A DNA stretch of 64,000 bases from Volutella citrinella. Lineage: Eukaryota > Ascomycota > Sordariomycetes > Hypocreales > Nectriaceae. The notes under the pieces are model-generated. The model had not been told where the DNA came from and ran no database searches. It saw only the letters and a list, made by a program, of their open reading frames with translations. Shown piece after piece: positions 23,584-35,200 of this stretch. Positions within the stretch are counted from its first letter, which is position 1. Each line of letters begins with the position of its first letter. The DNA lies in contig JAWZSP010000001.1 in the NCBI GenBank assembly GCA_034401135.1, positions 1,798,001 to 1,862,000 of the forward strand, written 5' to 3'. Made by a program: the position numbers and the translations under genes.

Positions 23584-24975
23584 ATGAACGCAGCCACGGG
23601 CAGGGCGGGTGTTGTCCGCGCCCACGACGATGCCGGCAACATGGACAAGTTGGTAAGCACCATCCCATTCCCTCTCCCCAGACTCTGGTCTCGCGACCAA
23701 CCTCCACTTCGCTCTCCGTGGCCGGGTTTGGCATGGGCTTCTCTCATCACAATTATCTCTGGGCGTATCCCTCCATCGCGGTGGACCATGGCGGATCCTG
23801 CCGTCCGTCCGTCCGGATATTTCGACGCAGCTGGCACTTTTCTCCGAGTCTAAACAATGTGGTTCGTGTGGTTGAAACGGAAAGCTGACATATTGGGGCC
23901 TCGTCCCCTTCCGCTGCAGGCTCACTCTGTCCTCGATGACGTGCTATACAACATCCTCTCAGACCTCTTGATGAAGACTCATCGCGAAGAGAAGACGGCC
24001 CGAGCGACGACGGCCGCGATCCGGGTCGAGAAGCTGGCCTTCGACACTTCTGAGAACGCAACCCCCGAAGCTCGCCCAGAAGTGCGAGTCGAAACCGACG
24101 CTGCCGTCTACGATGAGGGCAGGGTCCTTCTCAAGGGAAATCCCCTGAAGACTATCACCGACATTTTGTGCCCGCGGTGCCATCTCCCTCGTTTGCTCTA
24201 CCCGACCGACGGCAAGGGTGCAAGGAAGCCCGATCCGAGCATCATTTACTGCAAGAAGCACCCGTACATCAAGAAAGCAGGGTGCGACATATACGGCCAG
24301 AGCTGGGTCGCTCCCGGCCCTGGTCGCGGCAAGAAGAAGAAGGACATGGAGAAGAAGGACCCAAATACGGACTCGCCCACCCCCGAGCAGCGACCACCCA
24401 ATGTCTTATCGTTCCCTTCGGCGACCTGCAGTAAATGCAAGCGATGCATCCTCGTTACCCGTCTCAATAACCACATGGGCTCTTGCATCGGCAACAGCGG
24501 CCGCAATGCTAGCCGAGCAGCTGCCCAGAAACTAAGCAACGGCGGCTCGCAGAATGATACCCCACCGTCGTCACAGAAGGCGACACCCACGCCCGGCTCT
24601 CGTGCTGCTAGTCCCAGGAAACGAGACGCCAGTGACGAGGAAGAGGATTCAGAAAACAGCCACAAGAAGAAGAAGCTCAAACCCATTGCACCGCCCCAGA
24701 AAAAAGTCATCATCAAGACGAAGCCCACGTTGAAGAAGGAAAAAGTCAAGACCTTGTCATCCTTGAGTCAAGAGCAAAAAGCCAATTACAACGACCGCTC
24801 TACAGTCGAGGTGGCACCCAAGAAGCACATGCCCAAGAGTGTCAGCCCCGTCAAGAAGCTCAAGGTTGCCAAGCCCGTGCTCAACTCGCCCAAGCCAAAG
24901 GTCGAGCCGAGCCGCGACGCCGACGGCGAGTCCGAGTCTTCTGGGACGCTGTCTTCGCCTCCTGCGCCCCAGTAG
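23584..24975 (+). CDS. Sgf11-like zinc-finger nuclear protein (candidate SAGA DUB-module subunit)
   Basis: Exons 23584-23652 and 23920-24975 give 374 aa; the 267-nt intron has a GTAAGC donor, a GCTGAC branch and a CTGCAG acceptor. An N-terminal amphipathic helix (LAHSVLDDVLYNILSDLLM, about 23-41) is like the helix by which Sgf11 packs on Ubp8. A second zinc finger at 193-212 has the spacing C-x2-C-x11-H-x3-C with R and NHMGSC, the Sgf11/ATXN7L3 topology. Between them lies another Cys/His cluster (C107, C110, C134, H137), not part of yeast Sgf11. The C-terminal half is Lys/Ser/Pro-rich and probably a disordered nuclear tail (SHKKKKLKP). At 374 aa it is far longer than yeast Sgf11 (about 99 aa). 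Role in histone H2B deubiquitination is inferred from the finger and helix only. Confidence 0.7.
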
Positions 24976-25709
24976 CGCTTGGACCTAGGTTCGCGTTGAC
25001 ACACTGGCGTTCTGCTAGTCCTCCCCAGTGGTACCAAAAGCACCTTAGGCACTTGGCTTCCTATCAGCGATGGCGTATGGTAGCCGTGACCCATTGGATA
25101 TCTTGCTTGCTTATTTGCTACTTTGCACTCTCCGTCTCCTTTTTTGGGCACTCGGCAGCTTCTCGCCGACTCGACAAACGGGAGTTCCATCACGTTTGGA
25201 TACTCATAGAGGAGTCACAACAGACTCGCAAGAAGAAAACCTTGGTCATGACGGTGCTTTCGCCTCCCTACCCAAGTTTACCCCTCATTGTCTCTTCTGC
25301 GTTGCCTTTTGTTCCGTACTTCGCTTTTTGCAACTCTTAGGTGCCCTCGGCTTTTTTCTACCTGTATTATTTTCAAAACACCCACACTGCATCGGACGGG
25401 GCCGGCTTGGTTGGCTAGGGTCCTTTGGAGACCAGCTCATTTACGGCGTTTACAACGGAAAACTACGGTCCGGGGCGTAGGGCGTCGCGTACATAAGAAT
25501 GAATACATTTTTCACAGAGCTCGGTTTAGCACACGTGACGGTTCGAGTTTTGTTCAAGCCTCATTTCCAATGTGAGAGGTACGCCATAGGCGCATACACG
25601 CGACGACATGACGAAGTAGTATTCAAACCGCCGTAGAACTCCGTAACTCCAGACATGCATAGACATGGCACCGTTCTCCTAAGCCTTCGCCATTGTGTAT
25701 TTCGCTCGC
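24976..25709. other. Convergent 3' intergenic region
   Basis: Lies between the ends of the Sgf11-like gene (+) and the cyclophilin gene (-). No gene or RNA was recognised; short frames only. Confidence 0.5.
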
Positions 25710-26281
25710 TCAAGCCTCAAGGTTATCCGTCTCCACAACGCGCGCCTTGACAATCTTGACCACCTCGGCAGGGCGGTCCTCAGCCCCAGTCTTGACGAGT
25801 CCAAGGCGCTTGACGGTGCCCATGCCGCTCTTTACACGGCCGAAGATTGTGTGCTTCCCGTCGAGCCAAGGCGTCGGCGCAAGGGTGATGAAGAACTGGG
25901 AGCCGTTGGAGTCGGGCCCGGCGTTGGCCATGCTGAGGATGCCGGCGCCCGTGTGCTTGAGGCTGGGGTCGATCTCGTCCTCGAACTTGTCGCCGTAGAT
26001 GGAGGTGCCTCCGCGGCCGGTGCCGGTGGGGTCGCCGCCCTGGACCATGAAGTTGGGGATGATGCGGTGGAATATGGTGTCGTCATAGTAGCCGCGGCGG
26101 ACGAGCGTCGAGAAGTTGTTGCACGTCTTGGGGGCGTGCGAGGTGTACAGCTCGAGGACGAGGGAGCCCTAGAGGGACGGGTCAGCATCAGGCCGAGGCG
26201 GCGCAATAGTTCAGTGGTAGAGGGTGTTTGGGGGGGAGTGGCACCTACCATTGAGGTCTCCAGGGAAATATTGGTCGTCAT
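25710..26281 (-). CDS. Cyclophilin-type peptidyl-prolyl cis-trans isomerase (PPIL1/Cyp1-like)
   Basis: Isomerises Xaa-Pro bonds; PPIL1-class cyclophilins act in the spliceosome. Exons on the minus strand are 26281-26249 and 26168-25710, giving 163 aa, a minimal single-domain enzyme. Visible motifs are [38 protein letters not shown] (catalytic Arg and Gln), [19 protein letters not shown] (ligand-pocket Phe and Trp) and IFGRVKSGM. The Trp that confers cyclosporin sensitivity in classic cyclophilins is present in PWLDGKHT. There is no signal peptide or C-terminal extension, so cytosolic or nuclear location is likely. The intron (80 nt) has donor GTAGGT. It diverges from the signal peptide peptidase gene across a 501-nt spacer. 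Confidence 0.95.
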
Positions 26282-26782
26282 GGTGCCTGTTGATGTCCTG
26301 TTTCGTGATGTTGAAGATCAGAGCTGTGGCGGGGCGCGGCCATCATGGGATGAGGCTGCGCATGTCCCTCTGGAGGCCTTACTTTTTTTTTGCGCCGCAA
26401 TTGGCTCCAGCCACACAGCCCAGGCACAAGGCAGGTACAGCGCTGCACAGGCAGGCGCCCCCCCACCAACGACGATGCTAGTGCCCAAATTAGCACGAGG
26501 ATTGACTGACTGATACAGCAGCGCCGACTTCCAACAAGCCGCTTAGACGTCATCTTCCATGCAACTTGTCTACACCACGTGGAAGTCATCCTATCCAGGC
26601 CAACTCAGAATATCATCACCCCGCAGTGGTTAAAATAGCGGAGTATTGCTAAGGAAGTATTGTAAAGGCGATTTTTTAATTAGCCAAACGACAACCAAGA
26701 CGCCCAAAAAAATCACATTTGCTCAGAACACGTTGCGCCCAGTGACGGCGGGCAAGGAGGCAACCAGAAGTCGGCCTGGAAC
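26282..26782. promoter_or_regulatory. Divergent promoter region, cyclophilin / signal peptide peptidase
   Basis: A 501-nt spacer between two divergently transcribed genes. It must hold both promoters. The 120 nt before the peptidase ATG are AT-rich. No other gene seen. Confidence 0.5.
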
Positions 26783-28579
26783 ATGGCAGATTCCACTGCT
26801 GATGTGATGCCCCCCGGGTCTCTGGGTGGGCTAGATGGGCTCAATGCCACGATGGAAGACATCGGCGGCGGGTCCTCGGCTTGGGCATACCTGCAAGATG
26901 TCGACTTCCTCATGCTGGAACTGAAGCTTGTCTTCAGCGCCATGGGCATCATATTCCTCGGCGCACACGCCGCGCTGCGACGGCCTCCATCAGCTGCCCC
27001 GGCCAAAAAGCGCAAGCCCGGAGACGAGGCCGATGACGACGATGAGCGCGTCTCGCAAGGTCTCGAACCCACAGATGCCATCATGTTCCCCCTCATGGCA
27101 GCCGTCGTCCTCGTCAGCCTGTACTATCTGATCCAATGGCTCAAGGATCCCGACATCCTCAACAAGATCCTGCGCTGGTACATGTCCACCGTGTCTATTG
27201 CCAGTCTACTCTCGCTCTACGCTCACGGCATCGAGGTGGCGACGACGCTCGTGTTCCCCCGCTACTGGCGCGGCAGCGACGGCGCCCTGCAGGCTGTGGA
27301 TCAGAAGAACCGAGTCGTCAGGGCCTGCGACGACGCCGGCAATGTTGCAGCGGGATCCGAGTCCCATGGAAGCCCTTTCCCGGGGCCGCTGTCCTGGCTT
27401 GTGCGATCCGAAAGACTGCGCAAAGCCGGCTGGGATGCGCGCGAGCTCCTTACGCGGCACTGGGTCATCAAGTTCTTCGTGCATGGCATGGGCAAGGAGC
27501 AAGGCAAGATCAAGTTTGCCCACATGGTAGCCGTGCTCATGGCTTTGCTCACTGCCATTGTTTACTCGTCCACCACGTCGCCGTTTCTGTCCAACGTCAT
27601 GGGCTACGGCATGTGCTACGGCTCCTTCTTGCTGCTGTCGCCGACCGACTTCCTGACTAGCACTCTGGTCTTGGTTGGCTTGTTCTTTTACGACATCATC
27701 ATGGTTTTCTATACGTGAGTGTCTTTCGCTATAAACATTGATACAGGGCTTCTCTTGCTAACAGACACCTGCTCCAGGCCCTACATGGTGACCGTTGCTA
27801 CCAAGCTGGAGGTGCCCATCAAGCTTACCTTTGAGGCCGCTGAGCGGAAGAGCATTCTAGGACTCGGAGATATTGTCATTCCCGGAATCGTTATTGCACT
27901 GGCCCTGCGGTTTGATCTCTGGATGCATTATGTACGAAAAATCAAGTACGAAAGCACAGACTTGAAGCTCATTGAGAAGGATGCCTCGACTGGGGCCCTC
28001 GTCACCAGGAGTGAAGTGAAGCATAAGGAGGTCAAGGCAACCTATACCAGCGTCAAGGGTAAATGGGGCGACGGCCTTTGGGTCCGGGGGCCACTGTTTC
28101 TCATGCGGCCGAAGCAGCTTCCCGTTGAACTGGCCGCCGCTCGCTTCCCCAAGACGTACTTTTTCGCCTCCATGGCGGGCTACTTCCTGGGCATGCTCGT
28201 CACGCTGGCGATGCTTCTGATCTTCAAACGCGGTCAGCCGGCTCTTCTGTACCTAGTTCCCGGCGTCCTGGGTTCTCTATGGCTCACCGGACTGGTGCGC
28301 GGAGAGGTGAAGATGATGTGGAGGTACACCGAAGATGGCAGCATTGACACGATGGATGTGGTGGTGGATCTTGATGGCAACGGCAAGGCCGTCAAGACGC
28401 TAGGCAAGCTTGAGAATGGCGTGGTTGACACGACCAAGAAGGCCGACGACGACGAGAAAAAGAAGGAGGAGGAGGAGGCGGCCAAGGCAAAGGCAGCTTC
28501 CGAGAAGGATGGTAGCAAGGGGGGGCACAAGGTGTTTTACCTCTCAATAGAAGCCCCTGCTGAGGCTGGAGACGACTGA
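26783..28579 (+). CDS. Signal peptide peptidase (intramembrane aspartyl protease)
   Basis: ER membrane protease of the presenilin/SPP class that cleaves signal-peptide remnants and some membrane proteins within the bilayer. Exons 26783-27714 and 27778-28579 give 577 aa. Both active-site aspartates are visible: FFYDIIMVF (YD, D304) and ILGLGDIVIPG (GLGD, D342), and the PAL motif occurs in GQPALLYLVP (465-467). Several hydrophobic helices surround these. The protein is longer than the yeast and human enzymes (about 380-590), with a charged loop of about 55 residues (about 365-420) between the GLGD helix and the next membrane segment, and a Lys/Glu/Asp-rich C-terminal tail (KKADDDEKKKEEEE). The start is the first ATG of the frame (ACATGG). 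Function is firm; the loop and tail have no assigned role. Confidence 0.95.
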
Positions 28580-29224
28580 GGCGGAGGAGACGAAGTTGGA
28601 TGGCACAATGTCCTTTCCAGACCGAGCCTTCAACCACCCGGCGATGGAATGATGAACATATTCCGAAATAGCCCTTGCACCGGGGCTACGACTGAGGCAG
28701 CTCAAAAGCCGAAAGAAGAACACCTGGACTGCACATGCCATCCAACCTAACCTCTCACTCCTCCACCTAACAATAAAGGAACAGGAAAAGAAAATAAAAA
28801 GAAAAGACCAATCCTGGCACTTCAGTGGCCTGGAGCAGCCTCAAGAGCTTCTACTCCCAAGCCTGTCTGAACTGTGTGACCCATGAGGAGAAGTTCGGTC
28901 ATCTGGCAGAGAACACCCAAAATTCACGTAATAACCAGATACAGAGATGCTTTTCCCTCGTCCGTAGTCGAACTTCATTGCGAAACTTATGCTGAGTGAA
29001 TGCCGCGGACAGGTGCCGCCAGAGAGGAGTGGCCGGTTCATTGCGGTGGGGGTCAAACCAGCCAAAGTTTACTACTCACTCACTCACTCCACCCACTTGT
29101 GGTGGTGTTGCTCAACCTCGATAAATCACCATCTCCACGGGAGCGGCCAGCCAACCGTTCTGGACGCCAACAGCCCCCGCGGCAGACCAGTCGAGTAGCC
29201 ATCCAAAGACCAGTCCTTTTCGCC
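28580..29224. other. Tandem intergenic region, peptidase to phosphopantetheinyl transferase
   Basis: Holds the peptidase 3' UTR and the promoter of the next gene in the same direction. An AATAAA lies at 28772-28777 in an A-rich stretch and may be the peptidase poly(A) signal. A short (ACTC)n run lies near 29,075. No gene seen. Confidence 0.5.
28772..28777 (+). terminator. Possible poly(A) signal of the signal peptide peptidase gene
   Basis: AATAAA about 195 nt after the stop codon, followed within 20 nt by an A-rich tract. Fungal poly(A) signals are loose, so this is only suggestive. Confidence 0.3.
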
Positions 29225-30181
29225 ATGAGCGGACCACCGCAGCCCAGCGTGGTCCAGTGGGTGCTGGACACCCGGCCGCTGTGGCCCGCCGCCGAGAAGA
29301 CCAAGGACCTCGCCGAAGTCGTCAGTCTCACCCACAGTCTCCCCCCTTCCTTGCTTTGGCTTCGTGTCCGCTAACCCGCCGGCCCGTAGGCGTCTCGTGC
29401 CATGTCTCTCATCCCCGAGTCCGACCAGGCCGCCATCCTGCGGTACTACCATGTGCGCGACGCAAAGATGGCGCTTGGGTCGGCCCTCGTCAAGCGGTAC
29501 GCCATCGCCCTCCTCGCCGGCGTCGCCTGGTCAGCGGCTACTGCCTCGCGCGATGAGCGTACCAAGCCCGTGTTTGTCCTTCCCCCGTCGTCGCCAGCGG
29601 CGGAGCCCGTCATCTTCAACGTCTCCCACCAGGCCGGCCTCGTGGTGCTGGTCGCCGCCAGCCGGCCACCGCCCGGGGTTGAGCTCGGCATCGACGTCGT
29701 CTGCCCGCCGGAGCGCCGCGACCGGGACCTGGCCACGCTTGCTGAAGGGCCCAACGGATGGTCCCGCTTCATTGAGATGCACGCCGACGTCCTCTCCCCC
29801 GGCGAGGTGCGGCAGCTGAGGGCTGTGGCCCCAGGGCTCCGAACGCCTCAGCGAGACCGCGCCCTACGCTTCTTCTACGCCCTATGGTGTCTCCGCGAGG
29901 CCTACGTCAAGATGACTGGCGAGGCCCTTCTCGCAGAGTGGCTCGGCCAGCTTGAGATGCGTGGCTTTGCACCGCCCGAAGAGATGGCTGGACCATCGCA
30001 GGAGGTGTGGTTCAAGGGCGCCCAGGTTCGGGACGTAGAGCTCAAGCTGGTGCCGTTGCTGGATAACTACATGGTATCGACTGCGGTAAAGCACGGTCAA
30101 GGGGGAGAGGTTCTCTCCCCTGAGGGCTTCACTAATTTGGACCTCGATGAAGTGCTAGTCTTTGCCGATGCGTCGTCATAA
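29225..30181 (+). CDS. 4'-phosphopantetheinyl transferase (NpgA/CfwA/Lys5 type)
   Basis: Transfers phosphopantetheine from CoA to carrier domains of polyketide and non-ribosomal peptide synthases and of alpha-aminoadipate reductase, so it is needed for lysine and secondary metabolites. Exons 29225-29320 and 29390-30181 give 295 aa; the 69-nt intron has a GTCAGT donor and a GCTAAC branch. Sfp-type motifs are visible: RYYHVRDAKMALGSALVKR (N-terminal CoA-binding region), FNVSHQAGLV (108-117), GIDVV (132-136, magnesium-binding Asp134) and WCLREAYVKMTGEAL (198-212, catalytic Glu202 and Lys206). One such enzyme normally serves the whole fungal cell. No synthase gene lies nearby, so this is not a cluster gene. 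Confidence 0.95.
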
Positions 30182-30357
30182 CATTTCGTTTTAGATCACG
30201 GTTCCCTTGCCATAACTACGAAATAACCAAGCGCTCGTCGGATGAAGAACAACGGCCAAAAGATGTCATGATTCATTGCAGTTACTCTCCAGATTCAAAG
30301 CTTTTACATGTGCGAGTATGGGGATCCGTGCCTTTTTAGCTATGGGACAACCCATGC

Positions 30358-31315
30358 CTAAAAGTTCTTGCCAAAGAAGGAAAGCAGTGTCTTGTAGCCT
30401 CGCTCGTAGCCCTCCTTCTCATCGGCATTGGAGAGGTCGGCACGGGCGGCCATCCAGCCGTGGATGTGGTTGGGGAAGATCTCGACGTGCTTGGGCACGG
30501 TGAGGTTGTCGTCAAACTTCTTGACCTCGGCAGCGTCCTCGTCCTTGGAGGCGAGCAGGATGGTGGGAATCTTGACATCGACGGCGTCGTTGGCGTCAAC
30601 CATAGCCGGGTGAGCCGAGGCAGCGACAGAGAAGGGGTTGGAGTCGGCCTTTGTAGTAAGGGCAACGACCTTGCCGCCCCAGCAGTAACCGAGAATTCCA
30701 AACTTGGTGATGGATGAGTCCTTGGCCTGAATAGCCTTGACGTAGTCGGGAACAAGACCGGCAACCTTGGGAGGAGGAAACTTGCCAAAGAACTCGCCCA
30801 GGCCCTTTTGCTTCTCGGGGGTGTCCGGGGGGTACCTAGCGAGCGGCAAACAGTCAGAATGGCATTGCGCGCGCTGATGTTTGCAGACGTGGATAAGCTC
30901 ACCACTCAATGGGGCAGGGCTTGCCCTCGAACCAGTCGGGGATGAAGACCTTGTACTTCTGGTTCGAGTCGCCGTAAGCGAGGATGTCGGAGCCCTGGAC
31001 GGTCTGGTCAAAGTAGCCGAAGATGTCGTAGATGACCACGATGGCCTTTGTGGCATCGGCAGGGCCGGTCACGTCTGCATCATGAATGGAGTCTGTCAGC
31101 GGCCGAGGTTTGGTATATGAGGGCATCATCCTTGACCAGCCCGGATGCAAGCGACGGCAGCTTCAGCCGATACGGAAGGATAGAGAATGGAACGCACAGG
31201 TCTTGTAGCCACCAATCTCCTCGTAGGTGCCCTTGGCCTGGTAGCCTGAAGACACAATGGGCGGGATGTTGCAGCAGGCCACGCTGTGGCCGCCGGTAGC
31301 GGGCATAGTAGTCAT
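30358..31315 (-). CDS. Dienelactone hydrolase family protein
   Basis: Alpha/beta hydrolase of the dienelactone hydrolase family. Exons on the minus strand are 31315-31198, 31074-30903 and 30835-30358, giving 255 aa. The nucleophile elbow GYCWGG places the catalytic Cys at 148; the other triad members are probably Asp195 or Asp197 (LASKDEDA) and His222 (NHIHGW). The N-terminal region (GTYEEIGGYKTYVTGP) and IYDIFGYFDQTVQGSDILA are typical of the fungal branch. The donor of the first intron is GTGCGT, weaker than usual, but TYVTGP across the junction supports it. The true substrate is unknown; members are often annotated as carboxymethylenebutenolidase without proof. No signal peptide. It converges with the phosphopantetheinyl transferase gene with only 176 nt between stop codons. 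Confidence 0.92.
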
Positions 31316-32287
31316 GGTGACTTGGTTTTAGACGGTTGATTGTAGCTGCGCAGCTGTTAGTTGAAGCCCAAGAGCTGTCGTCGTTGTCGTTGTCGTCCCG
31401 GCGGAGGGGGGAATGCGGGATGGAGGGGCTCGAGGAGGGGCTCGAGGAGGGGCTCGAGGAGGGGCTCGAGGAGGGGCTCGAAGTGGGAATTGGCTTACAT
31501 TCGTCGGGGCAGCAGCAGCTGTTGCCGGTGGTAGCAGACTCGGTCCTTCGCGGGGATAGGATCGAGGGGGTCAAGGAAGGCGAGAGCGAGAGCGAGATGC
31601 AGGAGCTTTATCGGGAAAGCAGCATTGGGAGGGGCGCACTTGAGGAAAGAACAACTGAGGTACCTCCCGCTCCAAGCAATTGTGGCCGGAGCTCCGGTAG
31701 CGCGGCATGAAGTCATCCCCCACCCTATCCGGTTGCTCTGCCGGTCCAGTGCGGGGTAGCTATGTGGGTGGCTGAACGGAGCCTTTAAGCTTCGTCGTCA
31801 TTCTCAATACTACTGGTAGTTGCAATCATCATCATGACTTTGAATCAATCTGCAGTCGTTGCTTATGTGTTTAGCAGAGAGCCCATGGTACAGAAGCGAA
31901 CCCGTATTCACTCATACAAGAACGGCAAGAAAAATAAAATGACGGCTCAACGCATTCCATCATTGATTGATATGCTCATGATACGCTCCCTAGTTTGATA
32001 ATGCAAAAATCAAGTTTGCCCCATGGCCAAACTCCACCCAATGCACAGACTCCCGCTGACTCCATGCTGCTTGTTGCTTAGCGGGTTACCCAAATTGCGC
32101 TTCTCTCAACACTGTGTACTTTAAATACTGTCTGCTTTATATGTGCTTGCCTGAGACGTCCAAAGGACGTCCGAGGATGAGTTGGAAATCAACAGTCGTG
32201 GCTTCGTTGCCCCTATACGGGCCTGGCCCATGGCTGGTTCATTGACCAGCCCCTGCCTTCTCGCCTCCCGGCTTTCTCGCTTCGAGG
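31316..32287. other. Intergenic region with a 12-bp minisatellite
   Basis: Lies between the start of the hydrolase gene and the 3' end of the histidine kinase gene (both minus). It contains a five-copy 12-bp repeat (31423-31482), annotated separately. No gene was recognised. Confidence 0.5.
31423..31482 (+). repeat. 12-bp minisatellite, five copies
   Basis: Unit GAGGGGCTCGAG repeated head to tail, the fifth copy ending in A instead of G. It lies about 110-170 nt upstream of the hydrolase start codon, so in its promoter or 5' UTR. Each unit holds a CTCGAG palindrome. Confidence 0.9.
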
Positions 32288-35200
32288 TTATCTTACAGGC
32301 GAGTTGGGGCTCAGTCCCCCCATACGACGTACCACCACCTGCATCTTCTCAATCAGCTCAGGGATGCGGTATGGTTTGACCAAGACGTCGTCACAGCCCG
32401 CCTCCTTGGCCTCCATCACCTGCTCTGGCCTGGCATTGGCTGTCACAGCAATGATCGGCATGCGTCCCCCTGAGGCACAAAAGAGCTCGCCATTCTGCTC
32501 CAATTCTCTAATGTGCCGCGTGCAGGTCAGGCCGTCCTGTATGGGCATCTCGATATCCATCAACACGACGTTGATAGGCATCCGGTGTGAGCTGGGACCG
32601 CCCCCTGACGCCGACTTGTCAGCCCCTGGGGTTCCGGCCTTGGACGCGCTCAGCGTTGCCCCTTGTCGCTTTCGCAGCTTTTCCAGCGCCTCGATGCCAT
32701 GATTAGCAACATCGACGGTATATCCACGATCGGCCAGTCCCCGCCGAGTGATTTGCTGGTTTATGAGGTTATCCTCGACAATAAGGATTCCGTCTAACCG
32801 AATATTGCCTCCTGGATTCTGATGCCTCTGTAGACGAATGTCACGCAAGTACAGTGAGTTCTTGCCGTCAGACCCCTCCGCAGATCCGGCGCGAGATATG
32901 AGCTTCGCGGCCGCAGCGGCAGCACGAGCCTGATTGAGGGCATCCTCGCTGGGGACATATGCTTCGATGTAAAAGGCAAACGTAGATCCAACTCCTGGCA
33001 TGCTTGAAACTCCAATCGCCCCGTTTTGCAGCTCGGTCAGCCGCCGGGAGATGAAGAGTCCAAGGCCTGAGCCGCCATACTTGGTATGCGTCTTCGCGCT
33101 AGCCTGCACAAACTTGTTGAACAGGCTGCCCATCTCTTGAGTCGTCAGGCCTTGGCCGGTATCCTTGACTTCAAATAGAAGATACACCGGGTCCATGCGG
33201 CCTCTGAGAGCTGGTTGATCATACTCCTCGGACACGTCACAGAACCGAGGGATAAAATGTACAACTGTCATGTCCGCTCCGGGTGGCAGCCGAGACCCTT
33301 TGACGCAAATCGCCACGTTGCGGGTCTTGCCAGACTTGGTAAACTTCAGTGCATTGGTGAGCAGATTGATGAGTACCTGCTTGACCCGTGACGGATCGAG
33401 ATCGAGGTAGTCATGCTTCAGATCGGTGTACGACTTGTCGACAAACGACGTCAACTCAATGTCAACGCGACGAGCTTCGACTTCAAACATCTTCAGTGCA
33501 TCACTGACGATCTCAACGGGGTCGACGGTGCAAGGCGTAACTGCAAGAAGCTTCGAGTCCAGTTTTGACATTGTGAGGATGTCATCCACGATCCGCTTCT
33601 GATGCTGCGCACAGGTAACAATCGTCTCTGCGTTCTCAATGCTGTCAGCCAAAAGCCGCTTCTCTTCCTCAGGTCTCTCTACCACAGGTGGCTGTGTCGT
33701 TGTTGGGCTTGCCCCGGGGATCGTGGGCGTCAGCGGGACAGGGTTTTCGCTTATGTCCTGCACCCGCGCGAGCGAAGCGATGATTGCATCAGTGCAGTGT
33801 AAAATAGCACTGAGGGGGTTTCGCATCTCGTGCGATGTCATGTCAATGAAATTCTCTTGTTGGCGCCTCGAGTCGATTGCCTCTTCTTTTCGTAGCTTTT
33901 CCTGCTCCAATTGCCATTTCTGCAACGAAACATCACTCAAGCAGCCGGTGAAGGATTGGATGACACCTTGTGAGCTCTTCACTGGCATGAATGTGCCGAG
34001 CACCCATCGCGAAGCCAGCCCTGGGTCGCCTGCGCTGTCTTCGGGGGTCCAGGGTGTTTTGAGCCGAAACTCTGCATTTTGCGGTCGTCCCGACTCCTCG
34101 AGGGTCTTGAGGCACTTCTCCAGCAGTGGACGGTCTTCTTCGATGACAGACTTTGGCCAAGGCTTGACCACCTCCTCCGTGAGGTCAACTTTGGTTAGGC
34201 CGGTGAGTTCCCAAAACAGGTTGTTCGCACTGAGAAGCCGTCCGTCTCTGCTCATACTGTACATGCCAACAGTAGCAAACTCTGCCAACCGTTTTAAGTT
34301 TTCTGCCTCCTGGGCACGCCGGTTTGCTACTTCGGCCGTATCCTTTTGTAGAGTTACATCGGTCAAGCATGTCAAGAAGTGTAGTATCGTGCCATCTGAC
34401 GTTCGCTCGGCCTTGGCAGAGGCCAAAATATGCCGGACCGGGCTGGCGCTTGAGTCCTTGATGAGATCGCCCGTGGTGTTCATGCTGTCAAGTTGCCTCC
34501 CTTGGTTGTGGACAATGCGGTATTCAAAAGTGACCACATCAGTCACGGTAACTTCTCGAAACGCTTGGCGAATTTTAGCCTTGTCTTCTTCAAGGACGGA
34601 TGCGAGAAGAGCGCCTCTCTCGACGGGCCCTTTGTCATGGCCTGTGATGCGATACCAGGCATCGTTTGCGAATGTCACGTTGAGATCCGTATCCGCAAAG
34701 CACATTCCGATCGGGATGAATTCGGCGACGGCCTTGAATGTCTGGGTTGATCTATTGGCTTGTTCGGTTTGATACTCCAGCCTCTGCTGCAGCATGGCAG
34801 TGTCGTATGCAGCTTGATCCGTGGCATTGCGCCGTCGTCGAGTTTCCTCCACCAGCAGCACGGTCGATGCGAGGAGGCTTGTCAGCTTCTGATCCAGCAG
34901 CGAAATGAACTGCCTGTAGTCATTATCATACGGGCGTCGCGGATTCAAGCCCAGAAACAAGATTCCCATGACCTTCTCACCCTTTGTTGGGCGAAGGGGC
35001 AATATGAAAGCAGACTGGCAAGGGTCGCCAAAACCTCGCCAATTGAGATCGTCGAGGAGTCTTTGCGGTAATGTCCCGTCCCTTGTTTGCACAAGTAACG
35101 GAGAGGTGCCTTGAATAGCTTCGCGAAACGTTGGCGCCAGGCCTTCGTCAGAGTCTCGCAGATTCAAGATTGCGGGCGCAATAGCGTGATTGTTTGGTAC

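Noticed and set aside
23389..23925. 178-codon minus-strand open frame over the start of the Sgf11-like gene
   Set aside because: Antisense shadow across a spliced coding gene; no domain.
26201..26223. tRNA-Gly-like 5' half (acceptor start plus D-arm, TTCAGTGGTAGAG) on the + strand inside the cyclophilin intron
   Set aside because: No anticodon stem, T-arm or B-box follows in the next 80 nt, so it is not a working tRNA gene; a chance match or old fragment is enough.
29225..31315. Secondary-metabolite cluster suggested by a phosphopantetheinyl transferase next to a hydrolase
   Set aside because: No polyketide or peptide synthase, transporter or pathway regulator is nearby; the transferase is of the general single-copy type.
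30358..31315. Reading the hydrolase as a cluster lactonase with a known substrate
   Set aside because: Cys-Asp-His triad and fold mark only the family; substrate cannot be read from sequence.
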